DNA of 64,000 bases, from NCBI GenBank assembly GCA_035578155.1, contig JAPWDM010000074.1, positions 124,001 through 188,000 on the forward strand. The letters are read 5' to 3'. Positions 19,831 to 31,395 of the stretch are shown here, piece by piece. Both the position numbers and the translations under genes were made by a program. Positions within the stretch are counted from its first letter, which is position 1, and each line of letters begins with the position of its first letter. Origin of the DNA: Brachynemurus nebulosus. Lineage: Eukaryota; Arthropoda; Insecta; Neuroptera; Myrmeleontidae. The notes beneath the pieces were generated by a model. The model had not been told where the DNA came from and searched no databases. It was given only the letters and a program-made list of their open reading frames with translations.

Positions 19831-21032
19831 GCAGCATTTTAAGCATCAATACTGGAATCGATTTCGATGAGAACATTTCAAACATCGAGTATCACTGCTA
19901 TTCGCCATTTCTAAATGCGTTTGGAAACAGCGACGAAATACGAATCTGCTGTCAAAACCAAGATCTGATCCTGCTGCCGCACGAAAGTTGTCTGTATGTG
20001 GAAGGACAATTATTGAAGAGTGATAAAACAGTATCGACTACAGCGGAATTATCCAACAATTCATTGGCGTACCTGTTTGAAGAAATACGATATGAACTGA
20101 ACGACGTGGAAATCGACCAATGCAAGTATGTGGGACCGACAACAACGTTAATCAATTATTTGGCATTAAACGAAAATGAAAGCAAACTACTCTACAACGC
20201 CGGATGGTGTCCAGGTGAAACAACTAAAGTGACGGAAAAAGGCTACTTCAATTTCTGTCTACCATTGGCGCGGATGTTTGGATTTCTTAACCATTACAAG
20301 AAAGTTATCATCAATGCAAAACATCAACTAATTCTGACTCGAGCTCGGACGGATCACGATGCAGTCATATCACCAACGGATGACGTCACTTTCCATATAC
20401 ATAAAATTCAATGGATGGTTCCACACGTTACAGTTGTAGATGAACAGAAACTGAAGTTGTTGAAGTATGTGGAAAATAGTCGAGATATTACAATTGCTTT
20501 TCGATCATGGGATATGCATATACAGCCAACGATTCCAACAGCGAGACAAAACATTTGGACGGTGAAAACATCGACTCAGCTGGAGAAACCACGCTACATT
20601 ATATTCGCTCTACAAACGAATCGACGAAATAAAAAAGATAAAGATTCCAGTATTTTCGATCACTGTGAACTTTCAGACGTCAAAGTTTATTTAAATTCTG
20701 CGAAATACCCGTACATGGATTTGAATTTGGATTTCAATAATGATAGATATGCAGTAGCATATCACATGTATTTGAAATTTCAACAAGCATATTATGATTG
20801 TAAGAAGAATGAACCGCTTTTAAGCAAAACGCAATTCAAGAATATCGCGCCAATTATATTCATCGACTGTTCTCATCAAAACGAAACATTGAAAAGTGGA
20901 CCAGTGGATATTCGAATTGAATTTAAAACGTTGAAGGAGGTGCCAGAGAATACATCAGCATTTTGCCTTCTACTACATGATCGTGTGGTTCAATATAATC
21001 CATTGACAAATATTGTTACAAAATATGTGTAA
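19827..21032 (+). CDS. Double-jelly-roll major-capsid-like protein, copy B
   Basis: A 401-aa intact ORF, six residues different from copy A. I counted about eleven base differences between the two genes, roughly half silent, so there is no strong sign of purifying selection since the duplication, but also no stop or frameshift. The tract AKYPYMDLNLDF followed by DRYAVAYHMY is typical of the arthropod double-jelly-roll-like proteins I know. There is no neighbouring packaging ATPase, polymerase B or integrase, so this is a structural module only. An AATAAA lies about 130 bp past the stop. Confidence 0.75.
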   Translation: MSSILSINTGIDFDENISNIEYHCYSPFLNAFGNSDEIRICCQNQDLILLPHESCLYVEGQLLKSDKTVSTTAELSNNSLAYLFEEIRYELNDVEIDQCKYVGPTTTLINYLALNENESKLLYNAGWCPGETTKVTEKGYFNFCLPLARMFGFLNHYKKVIINAKHQLILTRARTDHDAVISPTDDVTFHIHKIQWMVPHVTVVDEQKLKLLKYVENSRDITIAFRSWDMHIQPTIPTARQNIWTVKTSTQLEKPRYIIFALQTNRRNKKDKDSSIFDHCELSDVKVYLNSAKYPYMDLNLDFNNDRYAVAYHMYLKFQQAYYDCKKNEPLLSKTQFKNIAPIIFIDCSHQNETLKSGPVDIRIEFKTLKEVPENTSAFCLLLHDRVVQYNPLTNIVTKYV

Positions 21033-21160
21033 ATCGATATACACTAGTCCTCGATGCGACCATCATTCCAGAGCAACTTGCGCCATGGAAAATGTCATAT
21101 CCATATACAAATATTATCGTAATAACATTTAAACATTTTTATTGTAAAATATTTCCTTTA

Positions 21161-21166
21161 AATAAA
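21161..21166 (+). promoter_or_regulatory. Candidate polyadenylation signal after the capsid gene
   Basis: AATAAA in AT-rich DNA 129 bp after the stop of the copy B capsid gene. Plausible but easily due to chance. Confidence 0.3.
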
Positions 21167-21360
21167 TTTATTAAAATAAGAAAAATTAAAAAAAAATTAA
21201 AAAAATTAAAAATGTGTTTTATTTAATAAAAAATAAAAATTAAAAATTAAAAAAATGTGTTTTTAGTTAGAGGAAACCTGTATAAACCTGTTTTCAGATA
21301 AAAATATGATAAAATTATGAATCAAGGTACAATGTTCGCGGTACTAGCTACGCCATCTTT

Positions 21361-21840
21361 TAAATATCAAAAAGGATTTTCAGCACCATCTATTGACAAT
21401 TTTTCAAACTTACACACAGGAATCCAGACCAGCAACGCTATCAAAGGTGACTGCGTCATCTATTAGGGAATTTACAGGGCTCGAAGGTGGCTGCGCCATC
21501 TATTAGGGAATTCTTAGGTTAGAAAAAATTTTGTTTAGGTTACACCAAATTTCCTTAGGTTCTCTTAGGCTGGATCAAGTTCCGCTAGGCTAGAAAAAAA
21601 TTTTGCTCCACCCACCGCCGGAGGCTTCTAGAACCGCCTCGGTAGTTTTGCCTCCATCCGAGGTCGCTCAAAAAGTCGGATGGTGGGATGGTGGTTCCCA
21701 AACTCTTAAAAAACTACTACTGATGTCGAAAAACCAATATCCCTATTAGAAGAATTATTGAAATAAAAGCTAAATAAAGATATTTAACAAAAGTTTTAGA
21801 ATGTTCTGTTCGAGAACTAGCAAAGATAACGAATCATTTA
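21361..21840. other. Right flank of the capsid arm
   Basis: Short repeats of the type GCGCCATCTATTAGGGAATT (twice, 21430-21515) and a heat-shock-like variant at about 21785 that matches the array left of the capsid pair. Non-coding. Confidence 0.5.
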
Positions 21841-22372
21841 TCATAAACTGGTTATAATTGATGAATTTAAGCTCCATTAGTCCCATTGATTTGGTCAACG
21901 ATAGTGTATTTTAAAAAAAAATGACAAATCGTTACTTTTTGCAATCGTAAACTTTTTAATCGTAAATATCTCCTAAACGGTGCGTCGTAGCTCTAAAATA
22001 ACGAAATTTTTGAAGGCTTAAGCGAAGCAAGTTGTGGGTATTCGGAACGTATTGCGACTGTCAGAACCTACTTTTCGTTATCGAAAATTATCGATACCGC
22101 GTAACTTGTCATAAATTGGTTATAACTAGTTAATTTAGGCTCTGTTAGTCCCATTGATCTGGTCAGTAACAGAACAATTTTTAAAAAAACTACCGTTCGT
22201 TAACTTTTGCTATCGAAAACTTTAATCGTAAATATCTCCTAAACGGTTCGTCGTAGCTCAAAAATAACGAAATTTTTGAAGGCTTAAGCGAAGCAAGTTG
22301 TGGGTATTCCGAACGTTTTGCCACTATCAAAACCTACTTTTCGTTATCGAAAATAACGATATTTCCAAAATG
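21841..22372. repeat. 268-bp tandem duplication
   Basis: Two units, 21841-22108 and 22109-22372, share long blocks such as CGTAAATATCTCCTAAACGG, AACGAAATTTTTGAAGGC and TACTTTTCGTTATCGAAAA, with about 10-15% divergence. Non-coding. Confidence 0.85.
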
Positions 22373-23449
22373 GATGATATAAGGAAAGGAAGTATTCTTT
22401 CAAATATATAATATGTACTATAAATTATACTTATTTTTCGTTATCAAAATCTTTCGATCGAAAACAGATTGCAAATAGTATCCAATTATTTTAAACTTAC
22501 AGTTGTGATTTTTTTATATTGTTACTCATGTTGGTTTATTACGTTTTTATGTTCAATAAATAATCAGAAGATAAAATATTTTCCTACTTTTTTGCTTCTA
22601 CGATAATTTCAATAAACTTCATACCTACTTAATATAACTAACAACTACAACTAAAAGCTAAATTACTTAATAGTTAATACTAATAGTTGAATTTTTCAGT
22701 CATTAGTTGCAAAAAAAAAAATATTTTTGTCATTGGTTATTAATTATTAGTTGCAACTAACATCAAGGCATCTAGCCAGTATTGGACTACTCTTTTGTTG
22801 AAAATTAATATGTTAATAAGGTGTGCTACACTTCACTGAAAGTATCATTTTTCTTTGCATTTACATGATAACAATTAAAATTTGTAAATGGCTATAGATT
22901 TTGAAATTACAGTTTATTTTCATTTTTTAACCCCTCATACTTGTTTTTGCGCTACTGAAGAACATTCAATTTTTTGACAGGATGATTTATAGTACACTAT
23001 AGTGTCCGGGCTCTAGTAATAACATTATCATTTGTTACAGTTTTGAAAAAATACCCCTAATTTTATTTACAAATTATTTAAGTTTTACAATTTTAAAAAA
23101 CTTTCATGGAGCTGAGATTTATATTGATTTTTTGTTACATTTACTGAACATAATTTTTCTGTATTATTTGAAAGTATTTCATTTTTAAATATTGAAAAAT
23201 ATTTAAAGTTCGATTGCTTTGTCTATTTCACGAATTAAAAGTTATTTTTACTGAACGCGTTTTCAACCTTTCGGTCATCCTCAGAGTAGAAAGATGAAAA
23301 TAATTAACGGAAATTTATAGGTAAGAAAGATATATAGGAGGGGTGTAATATTATTGAATTGTTAAAACCCATAAAATTTTTGTATCGAAGCAACTAAATA
23401 TACGTGTAAAGAAGAAAGCAATTAAACCAGTTTGTAGGTACCGATATGA
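22373..23449. other. Non-coding stretch to the right end of the capsid unit and beyond
   Basis: AT-rich, with the unit's right end at 23015. At about 23255-23290 is CTGAACGCGTTTTCAACC then TTTCGGTCATCCTCAG, a motif I associate with dispersed arthropod repeats, but no full element could be outlined. Confidence 0.4.
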
Positions 23450-23645
23450 AAAAATTTTTATTTTTACCTAATAATATGACTGTTCAGATAAATGACCTGT
23501 TTATGAAAACTAAAATAGGGGTGTCCAAAATTACTGACTTCAGTCTTTCAATAATTTTGGACACCCCTATTTTAGTTTTCATAAACAGGTCATTTATTTG
23601 AACACTCATATTATTAGGTAAAGATAAAAATTTTTCATAAACAGG
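23450..23645. repeat. Near-perfect palindrome, ~90-bp arms
   Basis: GGGGTGTCCAAAATTA and its complement flank a short centre near 23545. The arms continue through AAACAGGTCATTTAT and CCTAATAATATGA. It runs directly into a (TA)n tract. Confidence 0.9.
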
Positions 23646-23661
23646 TCATTTATACTTTAGT

Positions 23662-23962
<301 letters not shown>

Positions 23963-23967
23963 CTAAA

Positions 23968-25640
23968 ACACCGTGAGCAGCGGGGCGCCATCACGGAAGT
24001 CGAATTTTTCCTTTCATCTTCGGTAATGAATGTCTACAAGCGAAATGTAATTGAAAGTCTACAAGCGATCTGTTATTTTTGTGGTTTCAAAACTGAAGAT
24101 GAGTGTCCGCCTGACCGGACCTTTAAAAAAAGGTTTTAAGTTTTTAAGGGCTGAACCTCAGTAAATTTCAATTTTGTGCTGATAGCAGTTAGCAGGAAAA
24201 AAGCCAACATAATTCGGACAAGGGCATTCCTATCCATGCTTATCCGCCAATAAAATTGCCTTTGTGTTTTATTTTTAAAATTTAAAAAAAGGAACTTAAA
24301 TAGCAAACTGGAAGGCTTTTATGAAGACATTTTTTCTTTCCAAAAAAATCCAAAATTTTTCTATTTTATAAAAAATAAAAATCCAAAATTCCTACTTTAT
24401 AAATAAACAGTGACTTTATTAACATTTTTAAATTACTTAATATTTGTGTAATGCATTTGTTATAAATGTAACTTCATTTTTTTTAAAATTTTTTAAAATT
24501 ACTGTTCGACTACTTGTATTAGAATAAAAAAAATACATTTAAAAATACCATTGAATTCCAATGTAAAAATGGGAGAAGTGGGGGGAAAAGTAATGTGGAA
24601 TCTCTAAAAGGCACTAGCTAGATACTAATTCAATACACGTACAAAATTTCAGCCCTCTGGGTTTCCTTGGAGTGTCTTTAGACGTATTAGAAGGAAACCA
24701 AAAAAATCAAGGAAATATTGATCTAAAAATCGTGGGGGTAAGGGTTAAAAGTTGGAACCTCCAAAAATTAGTGGCTGGCTATTAGCTTAACTTGTACACA
24801 AAATTTCAGTCCTCTAGGTTTATTTGGGGAGATTTCGACCCGAACGAAACTGTTAAAAAACAAGAAAAATCAGGTTCTTTTTGGTATAAAAATGGTGGGG
24901 GAAAGGGTTAAAAGTTGAGACCCCCAAAAAGCACCCCCTTCATGCTAGCTCAATCCGAATACAAAATTTCAGTCCTCTAGGTTTATTTGGGCGACCTGTG
25001 CGAGTGGTACAATCTTTGAAAACGTCAAAAAAGCGTGAGATTGTAGCTTAAAAATGGTGGGGGCGGGGGTAAAATATTAAAACTTCTCAAAAACAGACCC
25101 TAGGTATGAACTCTATCAACATACCAAATTTCAATCCTCTAAGTTAATTCTGGGAGACTGGGCGCGTTAAATCCAGCTAAAATCCTTCTTTTCCCCTCTA
25201 CTCCCTCCAGATCATCCTAGGAAGCTGAATTTTGGATATGTTGTAGATTATTGACCGAAACATTATTTCCAGCCAGTTTGGAAAAGTTTTATTGTTTTGT
25301 TGCCCTCCATCTCCCCTTTAAAAGTTGGGTAGTATCCAAAATTTGCCCAAAATTTGACCCCACTTTGATAGTATTGTTGTGCATCGGAATGAGCCCCACT
25401 TACCATATTTCAGCTCTTAGCTTCCATAGGGGGGCCCTACACATGTCAAAAGGTAGCGTGTATATATATATCAGACATTTTTTTTCTACAGAATCGTGTT
25501 CTACGGGTCCGAAAACGGATAGCGCTCCTACTCTCGCCTCTCGCCGTTTTTATCATATAGGCTGTATCTGTATAAGTTTAATTTTTAAGAAAATTCGACT
25601 AAATACAATATTAGATTGTTTTCGTTATGGACTGTGTCCA
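23968..25640. repeat. Composite repeat with ~165-180-bp tandem units, copy 1
   Basis: It starts at a small hairpin (CCGTGAGCAG...CACGG) and holds about five degenerate units centred on AAAATTTCAGYCCTCTAGG and GTTTATTTGGG. Direct-orientation relative of 33476-35170. A segment at about 25410-25555 is absent from copy 2. ORFs here are spurious. Confidence 0.8.
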
Positions 25641-26335
25641 CTCTGTTTAATTTCTATCTATTTTACAGCCGACAGGTTCTTTAAACGGACTGTGATATGG
25701 AACCTGTGAAAATTAGTCTGTCTATTCACGTTATTTTATAACTGTATTATGTGTTATGTGTGGTATGCTAAACTTAGTGAGCAAAGGTGAGATTTTTAAT
25801 TTGAATATTTAATTAAGCTTCTTGCTTCAAAAGTGACCACATTTTGTAGCTATTTATTAATATTTAAATGAAATGAAACTTATGAAAATCATTCTGAATT
25901 TTAAAATATGGTATCAACATATTCATAAGAAAATTAGGTCACGTTTCATAATTGGCTGACTACATACAATTTTCTAAGATCATTATGAATATAAGTGTCG
26001 TTGTCGTTGATTTATCAGATGCAAAATAATAATTGAATTTACTTATATCGGTATGAAAGTAGCTGATTTTGAGTATTCTTTTACTTTGAACCAACTGACT
26101 ATTTTATTTGCAAATTTTAAGGAGAACTAAATTATGTTGCCTAGCATCACCATTATCATATGAAGTTTCAAGGGGGATCCAGACAAATGTAAATTGAAGT
26201 CCTGTTAGAAATATTGTATAGATATGTGTAAAAGATCTTTGACATATATCTATGACAGATAATAACGGTCTTACTACTAAGCCACGTTTCGTTCAAATTT
26301 TAACAGGTTTTGAAGGTTAAGCTATATATGGTTCC
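25641..26335. other. Non-coding stretch
   Basis: AT-rich, nothing recognisable. Confidence 0.5.
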
Positions 26336-26338
26336 TTA

Positions 26339-26487
26339 TGCAGCAACTACATTCTGAAGTTGACCGAATACGAGAATGTAGAGGATCACTTCGTTGTTCG
26401 TCGTGGTTGGTATTATAATGCTATTCAAGCCTTAGCCAGTCTCAGCAAGGAAACTCGTCCTATTTCGGCGAGAATGTAGTTGCTGCA
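26339..26487. mobile_element. PIF/Harbinger-type MITE, 149 bp
   Basis: Inverted ends TGCAGCAACTACATTCT / AGAATGTAGTTGCTGCA are flanked by TTA on both sides (26336-26338 and 26488-26490). A 3-bp TWA duplication is the PIF/Harbinger signature. No coding sequence. Confidence 0.82.
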
Positions 26488-26490
26488 TTA

Positions 26491-28379
26491 TAAATCTCAA
26501 TACCATCAAAATAATAATAGTTACTGTGCATGCGCTAATGTAATTTATGTTGATGATGAGTGCGTGGAATGGATCCCTTTTTTTCTTGTTGTCATGAAAA
26601 CAAAACTCTATTATTTTTTTGCAATTATCTGCAGTTTGAAACGTAAAATAATGTCTATTGATTTCTTTAATTTTTTTACGGATTGATTTAACATTTAAAA
26701 AAAATCAACGCAGTCAGTCTTTTCGAAATTTCGAAATTCGATTAACAGTTTTAAATTTGAATCGCTTTACAAAAATTTAAGGTGGATACTGAGAATAAAT
26801 TGAAAAACTGAAACTGATTGTAACTAAAAAACAACTTTTTCACATACTCTGTTTTTTTACATTTTTTCATAGTGACAATATCTTGATGGAAATGTTCTTC
26901 GTTTTCATGATTCATGATCCTAAATTTTGAGGGATAAAACTTAAAGGAATGTGGAAAAACTTATTTTCAATGGCATATTGCAACTTAATTTTATGATAAG
27001 ATTGAAACATTGGTCAATTAATTGGTCACGTAATGTTTAAGGGGAGAGATTTTTTTCCGAAATTACCAAGCGCATTATAATCTGCAGATTAATTTAAAAA
27101 CAACTTAAAACTTGTTTGGCAAATCGAACGAAGCACAATACAGAAGCAATTTTGAATAAAATTTCGAATTATTTTGATTTTATACATTTTTAGGTTATTT
27201 TTTTCTAATTTTACTTTAATTTTAAACATTATGTGGCATAATTAAGGTGACCAGACGTCCCGTTTTCAACGGAACGTTCCCGTTTTTCGGAGACATGTTC
27301 CGGTGTCCCGATCATACTTCTCAGTACGCTCATTTGTCCCGTTTTGGTTATATTTGAACTTACACTATTTTATGAAAAGTTTTATTCATTATTTGAAATA
27401 ATTTTTAACTGCCTTTAAAATCATTTACTTGCGTTGTTTCTTCTTTTCTCAAATATGAGACGACGTATTCATTTTGGCAGTATTTTTTTTAGTTTGAGAG
27501 GTTTGACATTTCTAACCTGTCTAACAACACTACAACATTTAAAATTATGTATAATTTAATCAAAAATAAAATTTAATCTTTCTTAAAATATTTTACACTG
27601 TTACACATACAATTTAATTGCTATTAATAATTATTAATAAGTAGTTTTACTCATTTTACGCACGACAATTAACTGTTTAAACATTTTTACATTTGTGTTA
27701 ATCCGTTGCTGAAAATTTTCTTCACAAAAGATTGGATATTTCGCGATTGTCAAGCATAACTATTGTCTACAATTTAATGGAAATACCCTTACAAAATCTA
27801 AAAAATAAAAAAAATACATTAATTATTAAATTTTTTGAAATATTTAAAATTTTACCTAAATAGAGGTTATATATAAGTTTCACACATGTTTTCATTTTGA
27901 ATAATAATCCTATTTCAAATGATAAATTTGTAAATTAATACCGACTCCATAAAATGTTTACAAATAAAAATAATTTTGACACACTAACTAAAAAAATAAT
28001 AGCCAGAAAACATTAGAAAATTAAAAAAATATTTTTTTAATCTTCTTAACAAAGAAATAGAAAGAAATAGAATTCAAACTTAGGTAATTGTGTAAATAAG
28101 TAATACAGTAGATGGCAGCAAGTTACGAACAAGAAGTCAAATTCTTCAAAGCGGAAAACTTTTAAATAATAAATATGTAGATAATAATAATGTTTTGTTA
28201 TTATCTACATATTTATGTAGATAATAATAATGTTTTGTATTTATCTATTTAAGAAAATAATTAGCCAATTAAATAAGTGTTAATTTATAATTTATTGAAG
28301 TAATATTTTTCATACTAAAATCTAAATCTTTTTAACATTTATTTATTATTATGATATAGATATGCTATACTATATGAGA
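26491..28379. other. Non-coding stretch
   Basis: No gene. At 27246-27340 is a GC-richer block with repeated GTCCCG motifs (GGTGACCAGACGTCCCGTTT at its start), probably the end of an old dispersed repeat. At about 28165-28240 is a small palindrome/duplication of ATGTAGATAATAATAATG. Confidence 0.45.
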
Positions 28380-28563
28380 ACCGCCAGCGTCCCGGGGACT
28401 CAAAAGTAAAAAATTAACTATTCAACCGATTTCGAAAATTTTTTCACTGTTAGAAAGCTGAACTATTTTAGATGAGTACAGGTTGTTATATGAGATCCGT
28501 CAGTGTCCAATCTTTGGAAATTCGCTGTGTTATGCAGGTGCTGCGACAGGGGTATTTTATATA
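28380..28563 (+). mobile_element. 3' fragment of the GCGACAGGGGTATT family with ~1.5 units of its 120-bp repeat
   Basis: It carries the same unit as the array at 36490-38010 (GAAAATTTTTTCACTGTTA and CTATTTTAGAT) and ends GGTGCTGCGACAGGGGTATT. Confidence 0.7.
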
Positions 28564-30047
28564 TTAACTAATCCGACCCTGAGGATTATTACCGTAGACT
28601 GAAAGTTGATACAATTTGAATTAAGTTATTATTGAACTTAACTCGTATGTATAAAATTTTCGGGAGAAGGTAGCTGCTGTCAATTCATTACCATATGATG
28701 TATAATTCTATTTGAACGAACACAAATTGAAACATTACTAAGATATTATACTTTATATCATATATTCTAACATAAAATAAGCTATCTAAAATATAAGGTA
28801 TTATTTTTTTCAATAATTGTTAAGAAATGTTTATTACGTAATATTAGCAATGGAAATAATAACAATTTATGTGAATTGACAAAATATTATTATAGTTAAT
28901 TTTAAACGTAGTCAATTTCTTCGATAAATTTTAGTACTAAATGATTTGTTTAAAATTATTAGGTACTAAATTAACAGAACTGAAATAGGTTCCAAGTTTG
29001 TCCCAAGAAGATTAATTTACTTAATGATATTAATTTGATATGTTATTGTAATAGAATCCAACGTACTAGAGGATATTTGTTATATTAACTGCCAACTATT
29101 TCTATACTGACTCATAATTGAGGAGCTGGGTGGAAAAAGGGCGTAAGTACAGACATATCGTTTTGAGAAAAGATCATTTCAAAGTTTGGGTTTCTAGTAT
29201 GAAGCTGAAGACTGAAAAACTGGTAATTGTCGTGTTATTCAATTGGTAGCACTAATAATACACTATGCATTAAGATTAAAAAAACAGTGAATATCGGTTG
29301 CCATTACATATTTTTTCGAATTTTTTCGAAGTATGACTTACGTCCTTTTTGCAAATAAAATTTTGATTGAACAAAAAAATAAGTACTTTTTCCTTTTTTA
29401 CCCGACTGCATCAGAAGGAGGGTAATGTGTTTCGAAAGTTTGTATGTTCGGATGTTTGTATCCTTTAAGGAGAGGGTAAGGTTAATTCGTACAAAAAAGG
29501 CATGTTTTTGTTATTTTTTTGTGGCGACACAGTTAAAATCTCTTTATAAAAACCAGTGGTGCATTAAAACATAACATTCGGAGAATATTGTATAAAATTT
29601 TCACGAAGAAATATTAAAAAATACAGTAATGGCAGCAATTATTCGAACGTGTCTCGGAAAAAAGTAGAATTACGGTGCCCCTCATAACCTGGTGCTGGAT
29701 CATCCGAAATAAAAAAATTAAAGTTCATTCGTTAGATAATAGTTTTCCTCAGGTAAAGCTGGGAGAGTTTTTCGAAATTTCAATTTTTCACTTTTTTGGA
29801 ACACAGAACGAAAAAACACGATTTTTGCGAAAAAAATTGGCTAATTTGTTATTGTAAAATAAAAATTATTAACAAATTTGAAAAAATTTCTCCAGCGTTA
29901 CCTCGTAAATTATGTACAGAGTGTTCAAAATTTCAAATGGATCGGTGAGATAGTTTTGAAGTTATGAGGGGCACCGACTTTGAAAACGTGAGCTGTGGGG
30001 AAAATGCTTTCAAGTTTTAACACTAAAAAATTCTTGTATAAAACTGA
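28564..30047. other. Non-coding stretch
   Basis: AT-rich. At 29400-29480 (CCGACTGCATCAGAAGGAGG) is a fragment of what looks like a common arthropod dispersed repeat. No gene supported. Confidence 0.45.
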
Positions 30048-30055
30048 TATAGAAT

Positions 30056-30279
30056 CAGGGCCAGCTTAGCCAATAGGCCACCCTAGGCCATGGCCTAGGG
30101 GCGGGAGATTTTTAGGGGCGGTTTGTAAAAAAGGTAGGAAAAGGGGCGGCAAATTTTTAAAACAGGGCAGAAAAATTTGTGATTGACGTTTTTTTTTAAG
30201 ATTTTCTTTTTTCAAATAAAAGGTAGGGGCGGCATTTTTCAAGATGCCTAGGGGCGGACTTAGGGTTAATCCGGCCCTG
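30056..30279. mobile_element. hAT-type MITE, 224 bp
   Basis: The ends CAGGGCCAG / CCGGCCCTG are inverted, with a perfect 8-bp duplication tatagaat (30048-30055 and 30280-30287). The interior is GC-rich with repeated AGGGGCGG. No ORF. Confidence 0.88.
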
Positions 30280-30699
30280 TATAGAATATTTACTGCTAAA
30301 CTAAATTTTGTACCCTACACTGACAAAATATACAGTACAGGTATAAACATGTTAGTATTTCCATTGAAATTTCTATAATATAACTGAAAGAGAGAGATAT
30401 ATAGAGAGCGAAACATCTGCCAGGTAACAACAAAATGCTTATAACTCCAATTTTGCTCCAATCAACTTGAAATTTTGAGACAATATTCTTGAGATATTAT
30501 GCATTCAGTTAAAAAAATAAAAAAAATGCAAAAAAAATTATTTTAATACTTTACCCTGCCCTTAATTATGTCTGTTTCTGTGGCGTAGCCTGCAGCCTAA
30601 ATGGCTTGACGGATTTTGATAAAGAAGGTGTCGCTGGATTTGTTTTAATCTGGGGATTGCTATAGGCTACATGAAGTTTCAAATTTCATCCCCTAAATA

Positions 30700-31395
30700 G
30701 GGGATGTAAAATTTATATAGTAAACCATTGGGTCTATAAACGTGAAATTTTGCAGACGAGTTCTTTATGTAACGTAGGGGAACACTAAGAAAAGATTTTT
30801 GGAAATTCATCCCCTAGTATAAAGTTAGTGATGAAAATTTATGAAAGGTAAAATTTTGCATAGGGCCACAGGGGTCCTTTAATAATGTAGATGAATATTA
30901 AAAGGTAGAATTTTTGTAAAAATTTATCCATTAAAGGTGTAAAATAGGGGATGAAAATTTATATAGAAAATCGTTGGGTTTAGAAACGTAAAATTTTGTA
31001 CACAGGTTCCTTTAGTAACGCAAGCAAGCACCAAGAGTGGATTTTTAAAATTTCATTTCCAAAGGGGTTAAAATAGGGGATGAAAATTTATATAGAAATT
31101 GTTGAGTCTAGAAACGTGGAATTCTACAAAGGAGTTCCTTATATAATGTAGGCGAGCACCAGGAAAAGGTTTTGGAAATTCATTCCCTAATGGGGTAAAA
31201 TAGGCGGTTAAAATTTATTTGAAAACCTACTGGGCCCAGAAACGTGATATTTTGTACAGGTTTTCCTTATGAAGCGTAGGTGAGTTCTGAGGAGTGGTTT
31301 TTGGAATTATATTCCGTAAGGATATAAAATAGGGGATGGAAATTTATATAGAAAACCATTGAGTCTAGAAACGTGAAATTCTGCACAGGTGTTTT
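30700..31395. repeat. ~126-bp tandem array
   Basis: AAATTTATATAG-type motifs recur at about 30709, 30835, 30955, 31086, 31213 and 31339. Each unit also has AAACGTGAAATT and TTCATCCCCTA-like blocks. Degenerate; non-coding. Confidence 0.85.

Larger units (their letters stand above)
17895..21360 (+). repeat. Right arm of the large inverted repeat (copy B)
   Basis: Reverse complement of 11916-15386. The two arms together with the spacer span about 9.4 kb with the symmetry axis near 16643, inside the retroelement. Confidence 0.95.
10466..23015. mobile_element. 12.55-kb TIR unit carrying an inverted capsid-gene pair
   Basis: The left end TAATGCCCGGAC and the right end (complement TAGAGCCCGGAC) continue as an inverted repeat of about 45 bp that includes ATCCTGTCAAAAA. 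Flanking both ends is the identical 8-mer gtaataac (10458-10465 and 23016-23023), which supports insertion as one unit by a hAT-like mechanism. The interior has a heat-shock-element array (10990-11521), 61-bp repeats, both capsid modules with their spacer, and a 268-bp tandem duplication. A second copy of the ATCCTGTCAAAAAATTGAA end motif at about 10806 could be an alternative or older left end. No transposase, polymerase or integrase was found inside. Alternative: an 8-mer match by chance around two independent repeats. Confidence 0.6.

Noticed and set aside
25251..25709. 152-aa ORF
   Set aside because: It spans the end of a tandem composite repeat whose second copy lacks part of it; no recognisable domain.
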